Of a stretch of DNA of 64,000 nt, positions 1 to 10,142 are shown piece by piece. This DNA is from Phycomyces nitens (taxonomy: Eukaryota; Mucoromycota; Mucoromycetes; Mucorales; Phycomycetaceae): assembly GCA_022702545.1 (NCBI GenBank), contig JAHRBC010000007.1, positions 3,286,001-3,350,000 on the forward strand, given 5' to 3'. Both the position numbers and the translations under genes were made by a program. The notes under the pieces are model-generated. The model was not told the DNA's origin. It searched no databases and saw nothing but the letters and a program-made list of their open reading frames with translations. Numbering within the stretch: the first letter of the stretch is position 1; each line of letters begins with the position of its first letter.

Positions 1-1054
1 AAACGCGATTATCGTTTATACTGTTGGTGCTTGGTCGAGACAGCCAAGAACCACATACTGATATATGAATATATATATGCACATATATGTATATACATGT
101 AGTTTAATAGCCTTTACAAGTTGACATATCACTCTAGTCGCAGTACCATGATTGGTTTTAAGAATAGGCTCATACAGATGTTTGGAGAAAGAAAGGAAAA
201 AAAAAAGACAAATCATGTGACTTTGAAAATGATGGATTTTTAGAGACGAGCGCAGTCTAATGAACAAGAAATCACAAATAAAATATAATAAAGAAAAAAA
301 GAAGTCCAGTCCTCTTTTTTTTTTGCTGCAAGAGAAACGCTGAATTCATAAGCTTCATCCCTTAGATTCCATAATGTCCAACGGTAAAGTAGTCTTTATT
401 TCCATTTCATTTATTTCGCAATAAACATCATTACGCACATTTGATTATTGCGATTATTATCGTTTTACGTGGAACATCAATACTACCAAGACAACAAAAA
501 CAAAAACAAAAATAACAGCAAAAGAGAGAGAAAGACACCAACCAGCACAGGAATCCCACAATACTTTTCAAATACATCAAATCCTCTAGTCCAACCTTGA
601 TTTGATTTCAAAAAAACAAAAAAACAAAAAAAACAGCAGCAAGAGTCAGCATTAAACAACATCACAAACATTGACAATTCGCGTTTGATTCTCTAAACCG
701 TACATGCCTTGCGAACATCACTTGAGGATAATCACATTCCAAACAAACAACCACTTTATATATATTTTCTGGATTGGATTTCACTAAATAAATAAATAAA
801 TATATATATATATTTATACATTACGCATTTATTTGGAATCTAGATCCAATTGATAGCATCACCCTGAGACTCGGTGATCTTACCACTGCCAAACGTAAGT
901 GACTGTAATAAGCTCATAATCTTGATTGTGGCTTCTTCAAAGTAACATCTAATCCGATTTACACACACACACACACACACACACACTAGCTTCCCAGGCA
1001 TCGTCAAGTGGATGTATGTAAATAATAAAGACAGGATATTATGCACATTCATGT
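1..1054. other. AT-rich intergenic sequence upstream of DBP5
   Basis: No ORF here has a recognisable domain or codon pattern. The stretch is rich in A-runs and TA-runs, which give low-complexity open frames. A (CA)13 microsatellite lies at 961-986. The part nearest DBP5 probably holds its promoter and 5' UTR, possibly with a 5' UTR intron, but no core promoter motif could be fixed. Confidence 0.5.
961..986. repeat. (CA)13 microsatellite
   Basis: Uninterrupted dinucleotide repeat about 70 bp upstream of the proposed DBP5 start codon. It is likely length-variable between strains. Confidence 0.95.
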
Positions 1055-2823
1055 ATGTGTAAACCTTTCCCGGATCTTATTGACATTTATATAGCTCCTC
1101 AGAAAAATGACTCAAAGGAACCTCAGGCTCCACCCAAAGGTACAATCTAGATCCATCCTCCACTTGCTCACCTGTCCTGTAGCTCCTGCAACCGAAACCA
1201 AGCCAGAGCCAAAGCCAGAGGCAGAAGCAGAGGCAGAGGCAGAGGCAGAGGCAGACAACTCGAACCTCATTGAGAACAGACACACCGTACTGGTAAAACT
1301 GGCCGATCAACAGGCCGATCCAGATTCTCCTCTTTATTCTGTCAAGAACTTTGAAGACCTTGGTTTGTAAGTCGTATAGATGTATAGGTATCAGTTGCTT
1401 AAATGTCTTTTTTTTTGAATTTGCAGGAGTCAGGAACTCTTGACCGGTCTTTACGAAATGAAGTTCTCAAAGCCTTCAAAGATTCAAGAACGCGCATTGC
1501 CATTGCTTCTTTCCAACCCGTAAGTACCTTTGATGAGCTTGGTTTGTACTAAAGCAGGGTATTATGCATCTAGTCCAAGAAACATGATTGGTCAGTCCCA
1601 GAGTGGCACCGGAAAGACTGCTGCATTCGTATTGACCATGTTGACTCGTGTGGATATGAATGTCAGGCAACCCCAGGTAAGGCCAAGACCAAAAGGTGTG
1701 GTGGCAATGTAAGCTAAGATGTGTAATGATAGGCTATTTGCCTAGCCCCCTCCCGAGAGTTGGCTCGTCAGATCATGGATGTTGCTCAACAAATGTCAAA
1801 ATACACCAACATTACCAAGGCATTGGTTGTAAAGGACTCAATTGCCAAGAACCAACCTGTAAATGCACAGATTATTGTCGGTACTCCTGGTTCAGTCCAG
1901 GACGTGATCCGTAAACGCCTCTTGCCAATCAATAACATCAAGATCTTTGTGCTGGATGAGGCAGACAACATGCTGGATCAGTCTGGTCTTGGTGACCAAA
2001 GTTTGCGTATCAAGAGGTAAAATGATGGTTGGCAAGGATGCCCTTTTTTTTAACCTTTATTTTATATATAAAAATAGTATGCTCAAGTCCAACCCCCAGA
2101 TTGTTTTATTCTCGGCCACCTTTCCAGAAAACGTAACAAAGTTTGCCAGCAGATTTGCACCCAATGCCAACGAAATTACCCTCAAGCGCTCTGAACTGAG
2201 TGTCGATGCAATCAAGCAATTCTACATGGACTGTGACAGTGAAGAGCACAAGTATGAGGTCTTGACAAACCTCTATGACATGCTTACTGTCAGCCAGAGT
2301 ATCATTTTCTGCAAGGTAAACATAAATTGGTGTCTTTGATCAGCAAAAAAGAAAGGGGGGGAGGGGCCGTGTTTAATAGAATCTCTATATTATATAGCGC
2401 CGTGATACTGCAGATGAAATTGCCAGACGAATGACTGCACAAGGACACGCTGTTGTGTCTCTGCATGGAAAGATGACTCCCGAGGATCGTGATAGAGTTA
2501 TGGACGACTTTAGAAGAGGAGAATTCAAAGTGTTGATTACTACCAATGTGCTTGCCCGTGGTATTGATATTCTTCAGGTCACACTTGTGGTCAACTATGA
2601 TCTTCCTCTTGATCAGCAGAACAATCCCGATTTTGAGGCCTATCTCCATCGTATCGGCAGAACCGGTCGTTTTGGGCGTACTGGTGTGAGCATTAACTTT
2701 GTTCACGATGAGGAGACCTGGTCCAAGATGCATGAGATTGAAGAGCACTTTAATAAGCCTATTGTAAGAGTGGCTACAGATGACTGGGAGGCTGTAGACA
2801 AGCAATTGAAGAGCTACATCTAG
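1055..2823 (+). CDS. DBP5: DEAD-box ATP-dependent RNA helicase Dbp5/DDX19
   Basis: Proposed join(1055..1139,1183..1366,1427..1519,1580..1676,1733..2016,2078..2315,2398..2823), 468 aa, close to the usual family length (yeast about 480). In order the protein shows a Q-motif region (FEDLGL...KPSKIQ), motif I SQSGTGKT, Ia APSRELA, Ib [26 protein letters not shown] and [13 protein letters not shown]. The phrase [17 protein letters not shown] is typical of Dbp5. The family acts at the cytoplasmic face of nuclear pores with Gle1/IP6 to remodel exported mRNPs, and also in translation termination. The N-terminus is variable and contains an EA repeat. The start at 1055 is the least certain part: the upstream frame is open, but TTTATATAG at 1086-1094 could instead be a splice acceptor. 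The first intron would be only 43 nt. The rest of the model is well supported by phase and motifs. Confidence 0.93.
1218..1255 (+). repeat. GAGGCA hexanucleotide repeat coding (EA)n
   Basis: About six imperfect GAGGCA units lie inside the second DBP5 exon and encode alternating Glu-Ala in the divergent N-terminal region. Unit gain or loss stays in frame, so length variation would be tolerated. Confidence 0.9.
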
Positions 2824-3065
2824 TAAACTATTGAAACAAATACAATTACCTACACACATATATATATATATATTTGCAGCCATTATAGCATTACAAGGCT
2901 ATAAATTTTCATATTTTATATTATATATATATATATATTAAGATATTTCTTTGGCTTGAAAATCACATGTTTCTCGATAACTGAAAATAAGAAAGATTAT
3001 CTTTCTGATAATGGAAAATCATTTTCTACATCCCCACACTCTTTCTTCTGATCATTTCTTGATAA

Positions 3066-4250
3066 ATGTCCAGAATAAGACTCATCACATTTGATGCCTA
3101 CAATACTCTCTTTAAGCCAAGAGGAGGTCTATCGGCTCAATATGTAAACATTCTAAGACTTGCCTTCAATCATTAACTCTTGATCTATAGGCCCAAGAGG
3201 CAGCAAGACTAGGAATATCAGTCTCCAAAAGTACAATCACCCAGCATTTCGGCAACTCTTACAAGAAACAGCTTGACAGAGCACCCTTTTATGGCCAGAG
3301 TCTGGGCATGACATCCCAGGCATGGTGGGAAGAGGTAGGTGTCTGGCTGTCTAGGGATCTTTAATTCAATCATTCTAGTTGGTCTATAATACTTTTTATG
3401 AAGCAGGCGTTGACAAGAAAGGTAACCTAAAGAAATACCTCCCCTTTATTAACATATATATATAAAATAATAATAATAATAGTCTTGGACTCCAAGTTTG
3501 ATCGCCTCTTCAACGCCCTCTACACTCGCTTTTCAACTGCTGGGGCCTATGAGACATTTCCAGACGTCGTAGGCACACTCAAAGAACTCAGGTCAAGGGG
3601 ATTCTACATGGGAATCGTAAGCAATTCAGACGAAAGACTCAGTGAGTTGTAGCCAAAAATCAGCCCATTATAATCTATTCTAATAAATTCATGTTTGTTA
3701 GCCAAGGTGGTCGAAAACCTAAAGCTTGATCATTACTTTGATTTTGTTCTCCCTAGCTGTGTTGCTGGTTATGAAAAACCCGATTCAGCCTTTTTTGACG
3801 TTGCACTGCGAATGGTGGACGACGGCATCACACCAGAGGATTCATTGCATGTGGGAGATGATGCTGGAAAGTAAGTAATTGGAAACCAATTGAATAATTG
3901 AATGCTTGATATTAATTCAATTGTCTCAAGGGACTATCGAGGTTGGCAGACATGATCCTGAGATCCCAATTCAATTTTAACCTAGTCTTTTTGTAGGTGC
4001 CCTTAAAGCAGGCTGGAATGCAGTGCTACTTCGACGAGGTAAGTCCAAAAGGGTTTGGCAATACCAGCCATTAATCGCAAGCACCTTAGGAAAAATGTCT
4101 TATGAGGACAGTTCTCCAACTTTTCTTTCTGATCCAACTGGTGAATTTCCCAAAACCATCATGACTCTAAAGGAGCTTTATCCCCTCGCAACCACCATCT
4201 ACAAACCCAACTCTGGATCTGTAGCGGTTTCTGTAAATGGCTTATCCTAA
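3066..4250 (+). CDS. HAD-superfamily hydrolase (HDHD3-like)
   Basis: Proposed join(3066..3143,3191..3334,3379..3421,3483..3641,3702..3870,3931..3941,3997..4250), 285 aa. HAD motif I is TFDAYNTLF near the N-terminus. In it the second Asp of the usual DxD is replaced (DAYNT), as in the HDHD3-like branch. Motif II is IVSNSD, motif III is the Lys of GYEKPD, and motif IV is HVGDDAGKDYRGA. This is the order for a cytosolic Mg2+-dependent phosphatase or haloacid-dehalogenase fold of subfamily IA; the substrate is unknown. Exon 6 is an 11-nt microexon required to join GDDAGK to DYRGALKAGW. The C-terminal 60 residues after LLRR are less typical and a further small intron there cannot be excluded. The gene follows DBP5 by about 240 bp on the same strand. 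Confidence 0.85.
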
Positions 4251-6119
4251 TGTACATAAATATCAAACTATCTATTAAAGCACCTTGAAAACTTGGTCAA
4301 TTCTACCATGAAATAATCGCTTTGGATAGACTCCAACTGTTTGTCTTGCCACATGATTGTATATTTGGTGTCCTATACCAAAACTACTGCGCACAACCAA
4401 ATCTTACCAACAGACTCATCTTTATTAAAGATGTCTTGCATGACGGCCTCCAAACAGATTTCATAACAATAATTGACAAAAAGTATCTTTATAAAGGTCT
4501 CTTGATGAGACTCATTACTGATTTAAAGCCAAGGGTTATATATATATCAAATGTCTCGAAGCCTAGTCTTACAAATTCCATATTCCATATTCCATTTCAA
4601 GATCAACCTCGAGACACAAACATATTTTGGAGGCTCAAATATTTGTAAATATCACTGATATATTCTTTTGCTGCAACCTTTAATACCATCATATCTATAT
4701 ATTGTCTATGGTTCAACGGACGACTGACTGTACACTATTGCGAATGAGCGACACCAACCGTAGCTCACATTCTCTAACCAATATGAATAAAACTCAAATG
4801 ATATTGGTATCTTGAATTTATAACCATAAATCTGATGGCAGAATATAGGAATCAATGTGGCTGATCACTGCATGCTATAATGATTGCAGGATACTAATCA
4901 GATATTAAGCAGTTGACGATATGTCATGACCAGTCTAGACCACAAGACTCACATTATATTAAAATATCTGTATAGTCATGCAATCAGTTTGTCTCTAGTG
5001 TCATTTCTTTTTACGGGATCATATAATGCTAGGTGACCTAAATCCATTTTCAACACTTTAATTATAGCTTTGCCAGACATATATACTTGGTCGAATCTGG
5101 TTGATATTACTCTAGTAGATTGTGTAAATCACTAAATATCCCTGTCACTTTTCAAACAGAAAAATAGCAAGGATTTCTATAAATCTTGGTTTAATTCATA
5201 AAACACTCTAGAATACGACAACTGACTGTAGTAATATTTCTGATTATAGCAGTATGATCAGATACATGTTATATTCTTAATTTATTATTATTATTATTTT
5301 AGATTTCAGACTAGCATTGGACACTGCATTTATAGTCGAGGCGTTTAATTCAACGTATATAGAACCAATGTAGACATGGTGATTTAAACTAATCACCAGA
5401 GTTGGAATATTGGCTATTAAATAACGGGTCTCTTTAGCAAGCTTATTAGTCCTTTTGGATACTGATCCAAGCTTTTTTCTTTAAAAAAAATAGCCCAACT
5501 GTTTCATTTTCCAATGTATATGGTGCCTTGCAAATACCAATCTTGTCTTGATAAAAAGACTAAAAAAATTGTTACATGTTATAAAACTATATTTCTGTGT
5601 AACTGTTGATTATATATATTGATAAAATAAAGACCAACTGAGATACCGGTTTGTATTCAATTGCCTAGGGATAAAACCTCTTGAATATATTGATAAATTC
5701 ATTGATAAAAAACGACTTGAGAATATCTGGTGCTTATTGATCATCAAAGGGAAGAAATATGATAAAGGCCAAAATTAATTATGATATAAAGATATTTCCA
5801 CAGTCCCCTTGGACCAGACCATATCATCAAAAGGATAACGATACCATTCTATGGCTGTAAATGCAATATATTTTGGCTGTCACTATATGGTCACTATATA
5901 GTCACTATATGGCCTCTATAGACAGCAAGATGCAGCTCTGATGCACCTTGCCAAGTGTTTGACCTCTGAGATATGTGGACTCTAAATATCTTGTAGTGTC
6001 ACCAATATCTATCCAATACCAATCGTCTCACTGTACTGCGGTTTATGCTTATATCAAAAAAAAACTTTATATTTTTTATATATCTAGGACAAAAATCAGC
6101 TATTCCTCTTTCTGCTCCA
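4251..6119. other. Gene-poor AT-rich interval
   Basis: A 108-codon open frame at 4322-4648 shows no family signature and is not called. A short tandem array of an 11-bp unit (TCACTATATGG and variants, three copies) sits near 5880-5912. The sequence just before 6120 includes CTAGGAC, which could be a 3' splice site of an upstream leader exon of the next gene. Nothing else is supportable. Confidence 0.5.
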
Positions 6120-7976
6120 ATGACACCAGAACTTCCGTTTGAAATCCTTTCCAATATCGCCACGTTTCTTTCTCTCAAGGAGAATATTACATGCTCATAT
6201 GTCTGTAAACTATGGAAAGAGCCCTTTCAGGTGGCAGCATGGAGCGATATCAAGATCTACAACAGCGGTACCTTTCACTATATCACCAATCCAAGAACCG
6301 AAGAAAAGACTGTCTATCAAATAAATGGAAAATATGTCAAGAGCCTCCTTCTTTATCGAACCATTCGTACACTGCCAGTTCACTTCAAGGCCATTCAACA
6401 CGCCTTCCCAAATGTTCAGCACCTTAATGTTGGATACGTGTTCCTTAGGAAATGCAAGTACGGGATGGAATCGGACTGGGGAAATTGGAGATTCTTGAGC
6501 ACCCTGATCGTTGAATTGGATGACTTTCTGCTCGATCCCCCAAAAGGCTTCTTTGACATGTTCTCTTTTTTGCCAGCACTGAGGAAATTGGAACTTGTTG
6601 AGATTACGCCAAAGATCTTGAAGCTAAAGATCCAAGATCTAGAAGCACTTTACATGCACGCCCCACTCCTCAAATACATTCATCTCGTAGGGATCCTGCT
6701 CACTCTCGGTAACCAGGATCTCAAGATCATATCCAACATCTGTCCAGCAAAAAATGTAACGGTCCTAACGATCAACTGTCTTTGTAACGATAAACGATGG
6801 ATCTACTATTTTGCTAAAAAATACCCTAATCTCCGTAAATTTGTATTCTCAATACAAGAATCGAGTTCTTTACCCATGTTTCCTGATGATAAAGCATCAT
6901 TACTCTTGAATCGCCTTTCTCGCCCATTTGTTCATCTGGAAGAACTGTCCCTAAAGGTTTCAGAGTTCCCAGATGACTCTCATCTTACATTATGGAACCT
7001 GTTTTCTTCATTTGAAATCCCAGTCAAGCGTTTAGCCTATAGCCCCCGCTTTCGTACCGGATACTCTGACACTATAGTCGGCAGAGCAATAGACGCATCT
7101 GCCAATGCATTTTCCAAGACAGTCCGAGAACTACGTATAGTATACCATGCAACACAGCAGATTCCTCGGTACCTGAATACAGCTCTTTACAACTGCACTC
7201 ATCTGGTCAAGCTATACATCTCTGCCTTTAGAATTGAGATTAATCTCGACAAACTTTTGGATGGCTGCAAGGCTTTAGACCAAGCCCTGTTCTCTGAAAC
7301 AGACATTTGTATCAGTCCAGATGCCCCAAACACATTTACACCCCATAACTTGACCAAGATTTCATTTGTGAGATCAAATGTCACTGCCGATACGCTCAAC
7401 CATATATCCCCTCGTTGTAGAAAGCTTCGGGTCCTATGTCTTTCCGAAACAATGATAAATGGATCAGTGTCCGAGACAACCGGAAGACTATCCATCGACA
7501 TGTCCTATAGCCACCTAAAGTATTTTCATCTAAAAGACTCTCAAATCCATCCGTTAAGCGACAATCAACCTTTAAATGAATTAATAAGTATCATTGCAAT
7601 TCACAAACCTGTCAATCAGAATTTGAATGTAGAAACCCAAAGTTCTGTGGAGAGTTCAAATATAACCTGGATCCATCTCTACTGTGCAAAGAATGCTTCA
7701 AACGACTGGATAAGTAAGAGCAGAGTGCTAGGAAAGAAAGAATCAAAAAGAGTCCGAAAATACTACAGTAATTTCCAGATGAGAAAAGGCACTGAAAGAG
7801 AAACCAACCAGAATACCATTAGAGCTTGGAATGGACAGACGATTAAAAGGAAGTGGCGAAAGGACCTTTGCCGTGGATATGCCGAGATTCGAATTGGAGA
7901 AATTGACGAGCATTATATGGAACAAGATACATGGTGTAAACACGACAGAGACTTTTATCAAGCTCTTTTGGATTAA
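6120..7976 (+). CDS. F-box/LRR-like protein, paralogue 1
   Basis: Intronless, 618 aa from the ATG at 6120. The open frame continues 25 codons upstream to 6045, but the F-box begins directly after Met-6120 (MTPELPFEILSNIATFLS), so the internal start is preferred. Residues 3-45 match the F-box pattern LPfEIl..Ia.fLs...(x)C..VCK.W. About 500 residues of irregular leucine-rich repeats follow, with family landmarks DKRWIYYFAKKYPNL, EIPVKRLAY, ISPRCRKL and IDMSYSHLK, then a basic segment and the shared tail GYAEIRIG...ALLD. F-box proteins link substrates to Skp1-Cullin-Rbx E3 ligases; no substrate can be inferred. It is convergent with paralogue 2, whose stop codon lies about 220 bp away. Confidence 0.88.
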   Translation: MTPELPFEILSNIATFLSLKENITCSYVCKLWKEPFQVAAWSDIKIYNSGTFHYITNPRTEEKTVYQINGKYVKSLLLYRTIRTLPVHFKAIQHAFPNVQHLNVGYVFLRKCKYGMESDWGNWRFLSTLIVELDDFLLDPPKGFFDMFSFLPALRKLELVEITPKILKLKIQDLEALYMHAPLLKYIHLVGILLTLGNQDLKIISNICPAKNVTVLTINCLCNDKRWIYYFAKKYPNLRKFVFSIQESSSLPMFPDDKASLLLNRLSRPFVHLEELSLKVSEFPDDSHLTLWNLFSSFEIPVKRLAYSPRFRTGYSDTIVGRAIDASANAFSKTVRELRIVYHATQQIPRYLNTALYNCTHLVKLYISAFRIEINLDKLLDGCKALDQALFSETDICISPDAPNTFTPHNLTKISFVRSNVTADTLNHISPRCRKLRVLCLSETMINGSVSETTGRLSIDMSYSHLKYFHLKDSQIHPLSDNQPLNELISIIAIHKPVNQNLNVETQSSVESSNITWIHLYCAKNASNDWISKSRVLGKKESKRVRKYYSNFQMRKGTERETNQNTIRAWNGQTIKRKWRKDLCRGYAEIRIGEIDEHYMEQDTWCKHDRDFYQALLD

Positions 7977-8198
7977 ATAAACATGCCAAGTAGACACAAT
8001 ATATGGCTGCCATTGGGTTTAATATATATATATATATTAGAATGAAAATGTGTATATATTATATTATATATATATAATGTTTTTTTTTTAAAAAAAATAA
8101 AGTGCTCAAGTATACATTTATATGTGATTATTTGGTATCATACAAAAGCAGATAATAATAATAATAATAATTATAGTAAGTAAGTAATAATAATGGTA
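7977..8198. other. Convergent 3' spacer with TA and ATA runs
   Basis: A short AT-rich spacer with TATATA and TAATAA microsatellite tracts separates the convergent stop codons of F-box paralogues 1 and 2. It probably contains both polyadenylation regions. Confidence 0.6.
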
Positions 8199-10142
8199 TT
8201 AGTTTAAAGAAACAAATAATCTTTGCCAGACATAGTCATCAGTAAACCACCCGCTTCCAACGGTGTACTCGGCCACATAGCCACATTTTAGTGTAGCATA
8301 GCCTCGGAATAAATCACCTTTCCAATCGTCCCTCTTCTTTCGTATATCATCAGCTGGTTTATATTGCTGCCTCGACACCGCACTTTCTCCGTTTCCATAG
8401 CAATTAAAGTACTTGAGCGCCTTATTAACCTCGGTCTCGGTCAGGACCCATGTCTGGGACATCCAGCCCTCTACGCCTTCGTATTTGTGAGGAGTGTAGA
8501 ACCATGTTGCCTCGACACCGTTCTTTGGGTGGCCCTTTGTAGACAGAAGAGGATCAGACTGGGCTGCAAAGAATGGCAATCGATACCACGACGAAACCCG
8601 CCTTCTTCTGCTATTCTTTGCATCGTCTTTTAGTTGCTGATTAATTATGGGTCTAGAAAGGACCATGAAGTTTATATTATTCATGTCATTATCTACTTGA
8701 GAGGTATTGAAGCGAACATTTCGGAGAAGAAGAACTCTGAAGCGGGTGTATGACATGTCAACACAGAGATTTCCAGTTGTGGGAGAGATTGATCCAGTTA
8801 TTGCTGTATTAGTCAATTGCATATAGTTCAGGCGTCTACACCGGAAGGATATGTTGTTGAGTGTTTTAGAGTTGGTTTTTATAAAAGTAAGCTCCATCAT
8901 TCGCAATCCGTGCAAGGTTGTTGTCTTTGATGCTTCTGGACTAATGACAAGCGAGCCTCCAGAGAGCTTTAGCCTTTTCAATGCTGGACATTGATTCAGC
9001 AGAACATCTACTTGGATAATAACACATCGAATCCGAAGGTTCAGTTCGACCAGGTTAGGGCAATGGTCAAGGGTGGCAGTCAGGATCCATAAACCACGGA
9101 TATAGTTGTAGGTCCTGATGCAGACTGATTCGACAGTCTTGGCAAATGGGTTCACGGCCTCCCCGACGATGCTTTCAAATGTGTCTGGGGTGATTAGGCT
9201 TACATGGACATCGTACTCTAGACGCTTGATTGGAACATTGAATGGACATAACACATTCCAAAATAGGAGGTTCGGTTGGCCTTCGTGGCCTCCGATGACA
9301 GAAGTGATTGTCTTGAGGTACGGAAACAAACAGGAGATACTGTCAAACCACGGTCCAAGGGAGCTCGGACAATCTTCCACAAGTCTGTCATTGCCAAAGG
9401 ACATCTTGCCCAGGGTTTGGACGTTTGGATATTTACGGGCAAAGTAATACAGCCATCGGTAGTCATGATATACGGCTTCGGGACCAAACACGATTAATCG
9501 AGTTGCCGGTTCAATGTCTTGGATGAGGTCCAAATCATTCGAGGATAGAGACGCAAGTATCATGTTGACTGATAAGGTCTCGAGCCTTGGCAGATAGCCA
9601 TGAATCGTTTCAAAATCATTCCATGTAAAATACATCGACCCATTAACCCATCCCTGAGAAAGCCGTAATTTTGTCAGGCAAGGCAAACAGGCAAATATAT
9701 CAAGAAACGGCTTTTCAGAGCTGCCAGACACCCATTTACTCAGGTGGATCGTTAGCTCTGTTAGTTTTCCCCAGAGATGCCAATTGGCTGTAACGGCAAA
9801 GTTGTCGTTGCTGAGACCATTTTGTTCGATAGTAAGGCTGTTTAGGTTTTGAAAATGCTGTTGGAAGGTGTATAGTTCTTCGTCGCTTGCACCCAATTCT
9901 CCTTCAAGAAACAGGGTCTTTACATGGTGGCCATTTCTGTGGTAGCTCTGATATTCGGCAGTGTCTTTGCTGCATATGGCTTTCATCTTTTTGCGGTTAA
10001 ATATTCGAAGTTCACTCCATAAAGACTCTTGAAGAGGTGCTTGCCATGATTTACAGACGAATGTACAGATATATTTGCGTTTAAAGGAAAGAAAACTGGC
10101 AATGTGGGAAATGATCTCGAATGGCAATTCGGATGCCAACAT
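8199..10142 (-). CDS. F-box/LRR-like protein, paralogue 2
   Basis: Intronless, 647 aa. The F-box is at residues 4-46 (MLASELPFEIISHIASFLS, then CTFVCKSWQ). The same landmarks follow in the same order: DYRWLYYFARKYPNV, NVPIKRLEY, ISFRCRRLNYMQL, VDMSYTRFRVLLL, WVLTETEV, and the tail GYATLKCG...EY. Leucine-rich spacing in the middle suggests an LRR solenoid for substrate binding, but repeats are irregular and were read by eye. The start is chosen because the F-box begins at residue 4 and no upstream in-frame Met precedes it closely. It is presumably an SCF ubiquitin-ligase adaptor, by family knowledge only. Confidence 0.9.
   Translation of the reverse strand: MLASELPFEIISHIASFLSFKRKYICTFVCKSWQAPLQESLWSELRIFNRKKMKAICSKDTAEYQSYHRNGHHVKTLFLEGELGASDEELYTFQQHFQNLNSLTIEQNGLSNDNFAVTANWHLWGKLTELTIHLSKWVSGSSEKPFLDIFACLPCLTKLRLSQGWVNGSMYFTWNDFETIHGYLPRLETLSVNMILASLSSNDLDLIQDIEPATRLIVFGPEAVYHDYRWLYYFARKYPNVQTLGKMSFGNDRLVEDCPSSLGPWFDSISCLFPYLKTITSVIGGHEGQPNLLFWNVLCPFNVPIKRLEYDVHVSLITPDTFESIVGEAVNPFAKTVESVCIRTYNYIRGLWILTATLDHCPNLVELNLRIRCVIIQVDVLLNQCPALKRLKLSGGSLVISPEASKTTTLHGLRMMELTFIKTNSKTLNNISFRCRRLNYMQLTNTAITGSISPTTGNLCVDMSYTRFRVLLLRNVRFNTSQVDNDMNNINFMVLSRPIINQQLKDDAKNSRRRRVSSWYRLPFFAAQSDPLLSTKGHPKNGVEATWFYTPHKYEGVEGWMSQTWVLTETEVNKALKYFNCYGNGESAVSRQQYKPADDIRKKRDDWKGDLFRGYATLKCGYVAEYTVGSGWFTDDYVWQRLFVSLN

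Noticed and set aside
840..1052. Minus-strand 70-codon frame ending GKITESQGDAINWI
   Set aside because: It contains the (CA)n tract read as repeated Val-Cys and has no upstream exon consistent with the DBP5 gene on the other strand.
4322..4648. 108-codon plus-strand frame
   Set aside because: No domain, no splice-consistent neighbours, and it lies in the 3' flank of the HAD gene.
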